Shown: piece by piece, positions 45,296 to 54,008 of the stretch
Layout of the letters: each line of letters opens with the position of its first letter
Numbering within the stretch: position 1 is the first letter of the stretch
NCBI GenBank assembly: GCA_023715865.1
Contig: JAMBOW010000014.1
Coordinates: 1-58,966, forward strand
DNA from: Neobacillus mesonae
GTDB taxonomy: Bacteria > Bacillota > Bacilli > Paenibacillales > Paenibacillaceae
DNA length: 58,966 nt
Direction of reading: 5' to 3'
Made by a program: the position numbers and the translations under genes
The notes under the pieces: generated by a model
The model's input: the letters and a program-made list of their open reading frames with translations, nothing else
What the model was told of the DNA's origin: nothing
Database searches by the model: none

Positions 45296-46546
45296 CTATG
45301 CATTCGCAGCGACATGCTCTTCAATTAAAGTACCGATCAGAGCTACCGCTGTATCGATTTCTTCTTTCGTTACATACAGATTCGGCAGGAAGCGGATCAC
45401 ATCCGGTCCTGCGCTCACAAACAGGAAGCCTTTAGTCTGACCTGCCGTAACAATATCGCCAACCGGTCCCTGACACGCGATTCCAACGATAAGGCCTTTA
45501 CCGCGAACTTCAGTAACAAAGGATTTACCTTCAAGACGCTTACGCAGGGAATCCATAAAGTAGTCTCCCATTTCCTGCGCTCGTGCCGGCAGCTCCTCTT
45601 CGATGATAGTTTCGATTGTCGCATTCACTGCTGCCATAGCCAGCGGTGTACCGCCAAACGTAGATGCATGACTTCCTGGAGTAAAGGCATCCCGCAAAAA
45701 GGCTTTTCCTAGCATCGCTCCAGCCGGGAATCCGCTGCCGATCCCTTTAGCTACGGTGAAGATATCCGGCTCTACATCATAATGCTGATGAGCAAACAGC
45801 TTACCGGTCCGTCCCATCCCTGTCTGTACCTCATCCATGATGAGAAGCAGTCCATGCTCTTCACAAAGCGCTTTGACCTCTTTCAAAAATTCCGGCTCTA
45901 CAACATGAATGCCGCCTTCGGCCAAGATCAGCTCTAGCATAATCGCTGCCGTGTGAGGGGTAATCGCTTCTTTCAAAGCAGGAATATCATGCAGCGGCAC
46001 ATGAACGAAGCCCTCAAGAAGCGGAAGGAAGCCCTCCTTCACTTTATCCTGTCCTGTAGCCGTCAGTGTAGCCAGCGTCCGTCCATGGAAGGATTGCTTG
46101 AAGGTGATAATTTCAAACTTGCCTTTGCCAAGCACTTTCTGCTGATATTTACGCGCCAGTTTGATGGCTGCTTCATTCGCTTCTGCCCCGCTGTTGCAGA
46201 AAAACACCGCATCCGCACAGGTATTTGCTGTAAGCAGCTGTGCTGCTTTTTCCTGTCCGGGAATCGTGAACAAATTCGATACATGCCACAGCTCATCCAG
46301 CTGTTCCTTTACTTTCGCAATAATCTTATCCGGCGCATGCCCCAGATTGGTTACGGCGAGACCGCTCATGAAATCCAAATATTTGTTGCCCTTGTCATCC
46401 CACAGGTAGCTGCCCTTGCCCTTAACAAGGCTAAGCGGATACCGTGCATAGGTTTGAAAAAGCGAGCTTTGTGCCTCGTTAGATACATTTGTATCTTGTG
46501 AATTCGCTAAAGTCTCCTGCTGCGATTGATTAGTAACGGTCATCAT
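45296..46546 (-). CDS. argD: acetylornithine aminotransferase
   Basis: PLP enzyme of class III converting N-acetylglutamate semialdehyde to N-acetylornithine. Seen: FMSGLAVTNLGHA; FCNSGAEANEAAIKLAR; SFHGRTLATLTATGQ; LIMDEVQTGMGRTGKLFA; and the PLP lysine in FTVAKGIGSGFPAGA. 416 residues, with an N-terminal extension of about 20 polar residues. Start at 46546, or the adjacent ATG, after GGGAGTG. Confidence 0.95.
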   Translation of the reverse strand: MMTVTNQSQQETLANSQDTNVSNEAQSSLFQTYARYPLSLVKGKGSYLWDDKGNKYLDFMSGLAVTNLGHAPDKIIAKVKEQLDELWHVSNLFTIPGQEKAAQLLTANTCADAVFFCNSGAEANEAAIKLARKYQQKVLGKGKFEIITFKQSFHGRTLATLTATGQDKVKEGFLPLLEGFVHVPLHDIPALKEAITPHTAAIMLELILAEGGIHVVEPEFLKEVKALCEEHGLLLIMDEVQTGMGRTGKLFAHQHYDVEPDIFTVAKGIGSGFPAGAMLGKAFLRDAFTPGSHASTFGGTPLAMAAVNATIETIIEEELPARAQEMGDYFMDSLRKRLEGKSFVTEVRGKGLIVGIACQGPVGDIVTAGQTKGFLFVSAGPDVIRFLPNLYVTKEEIDTAVALIGTLIEEHVAANA

Positions 46547-46613
46547 CTACACTCCCATCTGATTAAGGCGCATGCGCCTGATTTTATCGATTCAAACAAT
46601 CCCATGCTATGAA

Positions 46614-47447
46614 TTACATCCGTACAATTCTTGTTCCGATTGCTTCCCCTTTGAGCACACGGCTCAAGATCTTTGGCTCGCTGCCATCCACGATGACAAC
46701 CTCTTTTACTTTGCCCTGGATACAGGCAATCGCTGCCCTGACTTTAGGAATCATCCCTCCGTAAATCTCACCGGTCTGGATCATGTCTTCAATCTGCTGA
46801 ACCGAAACCGAAGGAAGTACCTTTTTCACTCCGTCTACTGCCTTCATAATACCCGGCACATCCGTAACCACAATCATACGGTCCACACCGAGATGAGAAG
46901 CGACAGCACCTGCCGCTGTGTCAGCATTGATGTTGTATCGCTGTCCCGATGCATCTACACCTATAGGCGCGATCACCGGCATATAACCCAGATTTACAAT
47001 CCCTTCTATAATAGAAGCTTCTACCTGTGTCACGTCCCCAACATGCCCGACCTCTGCGCTATTTTTGACTGGCTTTGCCTGAATGAGTCCGCCGTCTACG
47101 CCGGAGAGTCCGATCGCTTTCGCACCTGTCCCCTGAATAAGACGCACAATCTGTTTGTTAATGCTGCCAGCGAGCACCATCTCCACGACATCCAGTACTG
47201 CTTCTGTCGTCTTGCGAAGTCCGTTCACAAATTCGGTCTCAATGCCGAGCTTTGCCAGATTATCGGATATAGCAGGACCGCCGCCGTGAACGATTACCGG
47301 AGCTATCCCCTCAGCCTGAAGATCACGCAAATCTTCGAAAAAAGAAGCCGGCAGCGCCGCAAGCGTACTGCCCCCGCATTTCATGACAAAGGTTCCGGCT
47401 GTTTGGTTAGCCGCGTTCTTTTTCACTTCCACACTCGCCTGCGTCAT
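46614..47447 (-). CDS. argB: acetylglutamate kinase
   Basis: Phosphorylates N-acetylglutamate. Seen: FVMKCGGSTL (lysine and glycines for phosphate binding); VIVHGGGPAIS; LSGVDGGLI; NINADTAAGAVA; and MIPKVRAAIAC. The start at 47447 (MTQASVEVKK) lies just after GGGGAGAAGGAA and gives 277 residues. The longer frame to 47495 adds 16 residues with no support. Confidence 0.95.
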   Translation of the reverse strand: MTQASVEVKKNAANQTAGTFVMKCGGSTLAALPASFFEDLRDLQAEGIAPVIVHGGGPAISDNLAKLGIETEFVNGLRKTTEAVLDVVEMVLAGSINKQIVRLIQGTGAKAIGLSGVDGGLIQAKPVKNSAEVGHVGDVTQVEASIIEGIVNLGYMPVIAPIGVDASGQRYNINADTAAGAVASHLGVDRMIVVTDVPGIMKAVDGVKKVLPSVSVQQIEDMIQTGEIYGGMIPKVRAAIACIQGKVKEVVIVDGSEPKILSRVLKGEAIGTRIVRM

Positions 47448-47505
47448 TTCCTTCTCCCCTTCATTACAATTGGTATACATCATATTATTGAGCATCTATG
47501 TCATT

Positions 47506-48741
47506 TTAAGTTCGGTAGGCTGCATTGATTCGTACATAGTCATAAGTCAAATCACAGCCCCATGCTGTTGCCCTGCCTGCACCGCCGTGTAGATCCACAA
47601 GAATCTGAACCGTATCTCCCTGCAAATAACGAAGCGCATCGTCCTCACTGAAAGCAACCGGACGTGATCCCTGAAGCACCAAGATATCCCCCAGCTTAAC
47701 ATCAACCTGCTCCGGATTTACCGGTACACCTGCACGTCCTACCGCCGCAATAATCCGTCCCCAGTTGGCATCGGCGCCGAACATTGCAGTCTTAACCAGA
47801 CTTGAGCCAATCACCGTCTTGGCAATCGCTTTGGCCGATTCGTCCGATTCCGCTCCGGCGATATTTACTTCAACCAGCTTTGTAGCGCCTTCGCCGTCTC
47901 TTGCAATGGCCTTGGCCAGCACTTCACATACATAGTTGAAGGCTTCCGCAAAAGCATCCCAGTCTCTATGCTTCGGTGTCAGAGCATCGTTGCCTGCCAG
48001 TCCGCTGGACATAGCGACCAGCATGTCGTTCGTGCTTGTATCACCGTCAACCGTAATCATATTAAACGTAGCATCCGTCGATTTACCGAGCAGTCCCTGC
48101 AGCGCTTCCTGTTCAATGGCTGCATCCAGTGTTACAAAAGCAAGCATCGTTGCCATGTTCGGATGAATCATCCCCGAGCCTTTCGCTGCTCCGGCAATCG
48201 TTACTTTCTTGCCATCGACTTCAGTCGTGACGCAGATCTCTTTTTTCACCAGGTCTGTCGTTAGAATCGCCTGAGAGAACTCACCTGCCATTGCCGCAGC
48301 CGCCCCCATCTTCGCTGGCAGTGCCTTAATTCCGGCATGAACGCAGTCCATCTTCAAAAGCTCGCCAATGACTCCGGTCGAAGCAACCGCCACATCCTCT
48401 TCCGCTACTCCCAGTTCACGAGCAGCCGCTGCTCTCATCGCATAAGCATCCTCTTCACCCTGCTTGCCGGTTACGGCATTCGCATTTCCGCTGTTCACAA
48501 TAATGGCTTGAAGCTTTCCGTTCTTCAGACTGTCTCTCGTCACCTGAAGCGGTGCGGCTTGAAATACATTCGTTGTATAAACAGCAGCCGCGTTTGCAAC
48601 AACATCACATTTGATCGCACCTAAATCGTTGCGCTCCGCTTTTTTAAGCCCGCAATGCAAGCCTCCTGCGCTAAAACCTTGCGGTGAGACGATGGAGCCG
48701 TTCTCCACAATCTGAAAACCCTGAGCTGTTACCTGTCCCAT
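47506..48741 (-). CDS. argJ: bifunctional ornithine acetyltransferase / N-acetylglutamate synthase
   Basis: Recycles the acetyl group from acetylornithine to glutamate. Seen: the self-cleavage and nucleophile region KGSGMIHPNMATMLAF, where cleavage before Thr yields the alpha and beta chains; and DGDTSTNDM. 411 residues. The presence of argJ and the absence of argE indicate the cyclic pathway. ATG after GGGGAAG. Confidence 0.95.
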   Translation of the reverse strand: MGQVTAQGFQIVENGSIVSPQGFSAGGLHCGLKKAERNDLGAIKCDVVANAAAVYTTNVFQAAPLQVTRDSLKNGKLQAIIVNSGNANAVTGKQGEEDAYAMRAAAARELGVAEEDVAVASTGVIGELLKMDCVHAGIKALPAKMGAAAAMAGEFSQAILTTDLVKKEICVTTEVDGKKVTIAGAAKGSGMIHPNMATMLAFVTLDAAIEQEALQGLLGKSTDATFNMITVDGDTSTNDMLVAMSSGLAGNDALTPKHRDWDAFAEAFNYVCEVLAKAIARDGEGATKLVEVNIAGAESDESAKAIAKTVIGSSLVKTAMFGADANWGRIIAAVGRAGVPVNPEQVDVKLGDILVLQGSRPVAFSEDDALRYLQGDTVQILVDLHGGAGRATAWGCDLTYDYVRINAAYRT

Positions 48742-48808
48742 AATTTCTTCCCCATCCTATCAATTAAAATTGAAAACTGGATATTTTACGGATTATGCAA
48801 AGCACTAT

Positions 48809-49858
48809 TTATGGATATACTGGTGAGAACTGAAGTCCCGTTACTTCATCCCAGCCCATCATTAGATTTAAATTTTGAATGGCCTGCCCTGCCGCGCCCT
48901 TCACAACGTTATCAATAACGGAGATGATCGTTACCCGGCCTGTGCGGGAATCGGAAGCAAATCCGATATCACAATAGTTGGATGCAAAAACTTCCTTCGT
49001 TGCCGGATAGCTGCCCGCTTCCCTGATTCGGACAAAAGGACGGCCTTCATAGTACTGGTTATAAGCATCAACGAAATCTTGATCTGTATAATTACCGTTC
49101 AAAGCTGCATAAATGGTGCTCATAATGCCCCTTGTCATCGGAACCAGCTGTGTTGTAAAGGTAACCGTTACTTTTTGACCTGCTATATCTGTCAGCACTT
49201 GCTCAATCTCTGGAATATGCTGATGCTTGTTAACCTTATATGCTTTGAAATTCTCGTTGATTTCCGAATAATGCGAAGTCAGACTCGTACCGCGGCCTGC
49301 GCCGGACACCCCTGATTTGGCATCGATAATGATGCTCGCAGGATCGATCATTCCTGCTTTGATGGCCGGTATCAGACCAAGCAGTGTAGCTGTAGGGTAA
49401 CAGCCTGGATTGGATATAAAGTCTACATCCTGAACTTTCTCTCCGTACACTTCACTAAGTCCGTAGACTGCTTGTTCCAAATATTTATCCTCTGCCGGCG
49501 TATGCTTATACCAAGCTTCATACTCGGCTCCGTCCTTCAGCCGGAAGTCTCCGGACAGATCAATGACCTTAAGACCGGCATCAATGAGCTGAGGAACAAG
49601 CTTTGCACTCACTCCGGAAGGGGTCGCCGTAAAGACAAGATCCACGGTCTCCGCCATACGGGCTACGTCAATGCCGTCAAGCGTCAGCTCCATAATTTTA
49701 TTTAAATGAGGAAAGCCTTCGGCAAAAGACACTCCGCTGCTTGAAGATGAAATCACCGACGCAATCTCCACATAAGGATGATGCAGTAAAAAACGAATAA
49801 GCTCCACCCCGCCGTATCCTGTGGAACCTACAATTGCAACCTTTAGTTTCTTCTCCAT
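48809..49858 (-). CDS. argC: N-acetyl-gamma-glutamyl-phosphate reductase
   Basis: NADPH reduction of acetylglutamyl phosphate. Seen: the Rossmann motif GSTGYGG at 11-17; VDLVFTATPSGVS; the catalytic Cys in SNPGCYPT; and the His region in NKHQHIPEIEQ. The start at 49858 (MEKKLKVAIVG) is 6 nt after GGGAG and gives 349 residues. First gene of argC-J-B-D-F-G-H. Confidence 0.96.
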   Translation of the reverse strand: MEKKLKVAIVGSTGYGGVELIRFLLHHPYVEIASVISSSSSGVSFAEGFPHLNKIMELTLDGIDVARMAETVDLVFTATPSGVSAKLVPQLIDAGLKVIDLSGDFRLKDGAEYEAWYKHTPAEDKYLEQAVYGLSEVYGEKVQDVDFISNPGCYPTATLLGLIPAIKAGMIDPASIIIDAKSGVSGAGRGTSLTSHYSEINENFKAYKVNKHQHIPEIEQVLTDIAGQKVTVTFTTQLVPMTRGIMSTIYAALNGNYTDQDFVDAYNQYYEGRPFVRIREAGSYPATKEVFASNYCDIGFASDSRTGRVTIISVIDNVVKGAAGQAIQNLNLMMGWDEVTGLQFSPVYP

Positions 49859-50000
49859 AATGCTCTCCCCCATCTTATAAGCTAAGTCATTCTTTATCTC
49901 ATGCAGCTCTCTATGTATACAGTTTTCAAATCCATTTTGTGCCTATACTTTACGTTGTCCATAACCTTTAATGATACGTTCGCTTTTATCGATGTGCATT

Positions 50001-50029
50001 ATTATACATTCATACTTATATAAATACAA
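50001..50029 (-). promoter_or_regulatory. promoter of the arginine operon, with possible ArgR box
   Basis: Minus strand TTGTAT, 17-bp spacer, TATAAT, ~140 bp before argC. The spacer and -10 carry ATGAATGTATAATAATGCA, which loosely resembles a Bacillus ARG box (core TGAAT…ATTCA). A further AT-rich dyad, TTATGCATAA, lies just upstream. Binding by ArgR/AhrC is inference. Confidence 0.55.
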
Positions 50030-50255
50030 CACTTTATGCATAATTTATACCGTTTATATGATTGCCCAATTCTTTCCCCTCTTCAAAAAAATAATGACAG
50101 GCTATGAAATCTATTTCCGCTGATTCCGATTGAATGATATGATGCATAATAGGGTTAATAAAGCTCATAGATAAAATGAACTAATGAACAAACCTACATT
50201 TCTATATGTTTAGTTCACGGTACATAGATAACATCAAATTGGAGGACCTATTCAC
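50030..50255. other. rest of the argC / cls intergenic region
   Basis: AT-rich divergent region. Apart from the argC promoter and the cls ribosome site (GGAGG at ~50241) nothing definite was seen. The cls promoter was not resolved. Confidence 0.4.
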
Positions 50256-51704
50256 TTGGATATTAACCACATCAGCAATATCGTCATTATCATTATTAAC
50301 ATGCTACTTGCTGCGGCAGTTATCTTTCTGGAACGCAAAGATGCGACTTCCACTTGGGCATGGCTGCTTGTACTTACCTTTATTCCGATTCTAGGGTTCG
50401 TGCTCTACTTGCTGCTCGGGCAAAACCTTACCCGCTATCGTCTCTTTCAGTGGAAGGATCGAGCGAAGCTGAACATCGATCAGATGGTCGTTGATCAGAT
50501 TCGCCATTTGCAGGAGAAGGATTTCCCATTCCGCAAACAAGACACTGTAGAATACAAGGATTTTATCTACATGCACTTGATCCAGAACGGCGCCTTGTTT
50601 ACGGAAGACAACAGCGTGGAAGTGTTTTGCGATGGACATCATAAATTCAACAAACTGATCGAGGATATTGAACAGGCCCAGGATCACATTCATGTACAGT
50701 ATTACATTTATCGCGGAGATGGACTTGGGAAGCGAATTCGAGATGCCCTCATCAAGAAAGCCAAAGAAGGAGTATACGTACGGGTTCTGTACGATGCTCT
50801 CGGCTCCCGGAGCCTGAAGAAAAGCTTTTTTAAAGAGCTGGTGGCAGCCGGCGGGAAGGTTGAGGTCTTTTTCCCATCCAAGTTTAGGCTGATCAATTTG
50901 CGATTGAACTACCGAAATCACCGCAAGCTGGTCATTGTCGATGGTAGAATCGGCTACACCGGCGGTTTCAATGTCGGGGACGAATATCTCGGGAAGGATA
51001 AGAAGTTTGGCTACTGGCGCGATACTCATCTGCGGATTCAGGGGACGGCTGTCGCTGCGCTTCAGGCACGTTTTATAATGGACTGGAACGAGGCATCACG
51101 TTATCACGATATTACGTTTGTACCTGAGCACTTTCCAGAGCAGGAGGGCAAGGATCATGTCGGTATGCAGATCGTAACGAGCGGCCCGGATGCCGAAATT
51201 GAACATATTAAGAATGGTTATATCAAAATGATCTCTGCAGCGAAGAAGTCCATTATTATTCAAACTCCTTACTTCATTCCGGATGCCAGTATGCTGGATG
51301 CTGTTCGGATTGCCTGTCTGTCAGGGATCGACGTTCGAATTATGATTCCGAACAAGCCGGACCATATGTTTGTCTATTGGGCAACCACTTCCTATGTGGG
51401 CGAGCTGATTAAGGTAGGGGCAAAGATTTATATTTACGATAACGGCTTCCTCCACACGAAGATGATCGTCGTCGATAAGAAGATCGCCACGATCGGCACA
51501 GCCAACTTCGATGTCCGCAGCTTCAGGCTCAACTTCGAGATCAACGCCTTTATTTACGATTCCAAGATCGCACTGGAGCTGACCGAAGCCTTTGAAAAAG
51601 ATTTGCAGCTCTCTGCCGAGATGACAGCGGAGCATTATAAACAGCGCTCACTCTGGATCAGATTCAAGGAATCCATATCGAGGCTGCTGTCTCCTATTCT
51701 TTAA
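50256..51704 (+). CDS. cls: cardiolipin synthase
   Basis: Membrane phospholipase D-type enzyme that makes cardiolipin from two phosphatidylglycerols. Seen: two N-terminal transmembrane helices (IVIIIINMLLAAAVIFL and WAWLLVLTFIPILGFVLYLLL); a PLD nuclease-like N domain; and two HKD motifs, HRKLVIVDG with GYTGGFNVGD and HTKMIVVDK with GTANFDVRS. 482 residues. Start codon TTG, 10 nt after GGAGG. Confidence 0.95.
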   Translation: MDINHISNIVIIIINMLLAAAVIFLERKDATSTWAWLLVLTFIPILGFVLYLLLGQNLTRYRLFQWKDRAKLNIDQMVVDQIRHLQEKDFPFRKQDTVEYKDFIYMHLIQNGALFTEDNSVEVFCDGHHKFNKLIEDIEQAQDHIHVQYYIYRGDGLGKRIRDALIKKAKEGVYVRVLYDALGSRSLKKSFFKELVAAGGKVEVFFPSKFRLINLRLNYRNHRKLVIVDGRIGYTGGFNVGDEYLGKDKKFGYWRDTHLRIQGTAVAALQARFIMDWNEASRYHDITFVPEHFPEQEGKDHVGMQIVTSGPDAEIEHIKNGYIKMISAAKKSIIIQTPYFIPDASMLDAVRIACLSGIDVRIMIPNKPDHMFVYWATTSYVGELIKVGAKIYIYDNGFLHTKMIVVDKKIATIGTANFDVRSFRLNFEINAFIYDSKIALELTEAFEKDLQLSAEMTAEHYKQRSLWIRFKESISRLLSPIL

Positions 51705-51710
51705 GTATGC

Positions 51711-51752
51711 AAAAAAGGGATCGACCCATTGTGAGGTCAATCCCTTTTTATA
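51711..51752. terminator. bidirectional terminator cls / YitT family gene
   Basis: AAAAAGGGATCGACC / GGTCAATCCCTTTTT, one mismatch, between two convergent genes. Confidence 0.87.
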
Positions 51753-51776
51753 TTTGAATGTACGCACAACTACTCT

Positions 51777-52670
51777 TTACAAAGCCTTCTTAAATCCTTC
51801 CCCCAGCACCTCATGCGCATTCGTAATCGTCACAAAAGCATTGGGATCGACCGAGCGTACCAAGGTTTTCAATCTCGCTATTTCGCTTTGACCGACTACG
51901 ACCATCAGAACCGTGCGATCGTCATCCGTATATCCGCCTTGGGCAGAAAGCTTCGTTACTCCGCGATCCAAGTCATTCAAAATCGCCTTTGTGATCGGTT
52001 CCGTGTAATTGGATATAATGTAAGCTACTTTCGACGTGCCAAAGCCCATTTCCACTGCATCAATCACCTTTCCAGTGACATATAAGCTAATCAGTGCATA
52101 CAGGGAATTTTCTAAAGATAACAAAATACCTGCCAAGATAATGACCGTTCCGTCCAGAAGCATCACACTAAGGGATAAGCGGAGCCCGCTGTATTTCTGA
52201 ATAATTTGAGCCAGAGTCGTAAGTCCTCCGGTAGATCCCCTTCCCCGGTATACGATACCTATCCCTAAGCCGACACCAATCCCCCCGAAGATTGAAGCGA
52301 GCAGTGGATTGCTGGTAGGCACGGTCCAATCCTTTGTTAAAAATACAAACAGCGGCAGCATGACACTGCCTAATAATGACCGAATGGCGTACTGCCTTCC
52401 TAAGACGGCATAGCCGGCAATGAATAGCGGAATATTCAGCGCCCACTGCGTAAATGCCGGTTCAAAACCGAAGCCTGCCTGTGCCAATATGGAAATCCCC
52501 GAAACCCCTCCGGAAGCAATTTGATTCGGTACCAAAAATAGGTTGAAGGCAATCGCCATGACAAATGCCCCGAATATAATGAAGAAAGCATCAACGACCA
52601 CTCTTTGCGGACCGTCTAATGGAATGATATTGGATGATCTTTTACTCTTACGCGCTTGTGCCTGCTGCAT
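51777..52670 (-). CDS. YitT family membrane protein (DUF161/DUF2179)
   Basis: 297 residues: five or six transmembrane segments in 25-200 (for example FFIIFGAFVMAIAFNLFL) with GIVYRGRGSTGGLTTLAQI, then a soluble DUF2179 domain (RGVTKLSAQGGYTDDDRTVL). The function is unknown. The position directly after prfB matches yvjA of B. subtilis. The ribosome site GGGGAGA lies ~11 nt before the ATG. Confidence 0.88.
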   Translation of the reverse strand: MQQAQARKSKRSSNIIPLDGPQRVVVDAFFIIFGAFVMAIAFNLFLVPNQIASGGVSGISILAQAGFGFEPAFTQWALNIPLFIAGYAVLGRQYAIRSLLGSVMLPLFVFLTKDWTVPTSNPLLASIFGGIGVGLGIGIVYRGRGSTGGLTTLAQIIQKYSGLRLSLSVMLLDGTVIILAGILLSLENSLYALISLYVTGKVIDAVEMGFGTSKVAYIISNYTEPITKAILNDLDRGVTKLSAQGGYTDDDRTVLMVVVGQSEIARLKTLVRSVDPNAFVTITNAHEVLGEGFKKAL

Positions 52671-52720
52671 CTTTGTTACTGTCTCCCCTTATATATAAAT
52701 AGATATAAAAATATGACAAC

Positions 52721-52771
52721 CAAAAAAATTCCTACACGGCTAGACTTTATCTATACCATGTAGGAATTTTA
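52721..52771 (-). terminator. terminator after prfB
   Basis: AAAATTCCTACA / TGTAGGAATTTT on the minus strand with a seven-T run. Confidence 0.82.
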
Positions 52772-52777
52772 TATAAA

Positions 52778-53891
52778 TTATTCAGACTCCACCTTAATTT
52801 GCTTGCGGAGGTATCCATCGATGAACGCATCCAAATCCCCGTCCATCACTGCACCCACGTTCCCCGTCTCTACGGATGTGCGGTGATCCTTTACCATACT
52901 ATAGGGATGGAATACATAGGAGCGAATCTGGCTGCCCCACGCAATATCCGACTGTTCTCCTCGGATTTCATCCAGTGCTTTTCGCTGCTCTTCAAGTTTC
53001 CGTTCATACAATTTCGAGCGAAGCATTGTCATGGCACGTTCACGGTTCTTGATCTGTGAACGTTCGTTCTGACAGGTTACAACGACGCCTGTAGGAATGT
53101 GCGTAATTCGTACAGCGGAGTCCGTCGTATTGATATGCTGACCGCCGGCACCACTCGCGCGGTACGTATCAATCTTCAAATCTTCTGTCCGAATGTCCAC
53201 CTCAACATCTTCCGTAATCTCAGGTACGACGTCGCAGGATACGAAGGACGTATGTCTGCGGCCTGAGGAGTCAAATGGAGAAATACGGACGAGACGGTGT
53301 ACGCCTTTTTCTGCTTTAAGATATCCATAAGCATTATAGCCTTTAATGGACAAGGTCACACTCTTAATTCCCGCTTCATCGCCTGGAAGATAATCCAGCA
53401 CTTCGACTTTGAAGCCGCGCTTCTCAGCCCAGCGAGTATACATCCGAAGCAGCATCTGTCCCCAATCTTGGGACTCGGTACCGCCCGCACCCGGATGAAG
53501 CTCGAGAATGGCGTTCATTTTGTCATATGGCTGATCCAGCAGCAGCTGCAGCTCAAATTCCTCCAGCTTTTTGACCAGCGATTTGATCGTTTCGCCGACT
53601 TCAGCAGCAAGGCTGTCATCGCCCTCTTCTTCAGCCAGCTCAATCATCATGCTCGCATCATCATATTCCTGCTGCAGCTTTGTATACTCATCAACTGAGC
53701 CCTTCACTGCGTTCATCTCGGAAATGAGGGATTGAGCTTTTTCGTTATCATCCCAAAAATCAGGGGCTGCCATTTTCTCTTCGAAATTTGCGATCATCTC
53801 ACTCTTCAGATCTAAGTCAAAGAGACCCCCTAAGGTTAGTTAATTTCTTGCTGATTTCGCGCAAGTCTTGCTTTATGCTTGGTTCGATCAT
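52778..53891 (-). CDS. prfB: peptide chain release factor 2, programmed +1 frameshift
   Basis: Releases peptides at UGA and UAA. Two frames joined by the classical autoregulatory frameshift. Frame 1 starts with ATG at 53891 and reads 24 codons to LTNLRGSL, then meets UGA at 53817-53819. The site is AGG GGG TCT CTT TGA C: an internal Shine-Dalgarno AGGGGG, CTT, and UGA followed by C. A +1 slip gives LDLKSEMIANF and continues to 52778. The combined protein is about 370 residues. Seen: the stop-codon recognition motif SPF in RISPFDSSG, and GGQ in GAGGQHINTT. Low RF2 raises frameshifting. Follows secA by 117 nt. Confidence 0.96.
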
Positions 53892-53933
53892 GACTTTACG
53901 ATTCCTCTCTTTACTTGTAGATAAAGCCCCATG

Positions 53934-53964
53934 GAGACCTGCCCTGCATTTAGAGGCAAGTCTC
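53934..53964 (-). other. hairpin between secA and prfB
   Basis: GAGACTTGCC / GGCAGGTCTC, one mismatch, 11-nt loop, no U-tract. It is ~40 nt upstream of the prfB start and may separate secA and prfB expression. Confidence 0.35.
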
Positions 53965-54008
53965 AAGGAGCTATAATTTAAAGATAACACTATATATTCT
54001 ATGTCGAT

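Noticed and set aside
46572..47528. 318-codon plus-strand frame opposite argB
   Set aside because: Antisense shadow of argB; Cys- and His-rich composition typical of reverse-frame translation.
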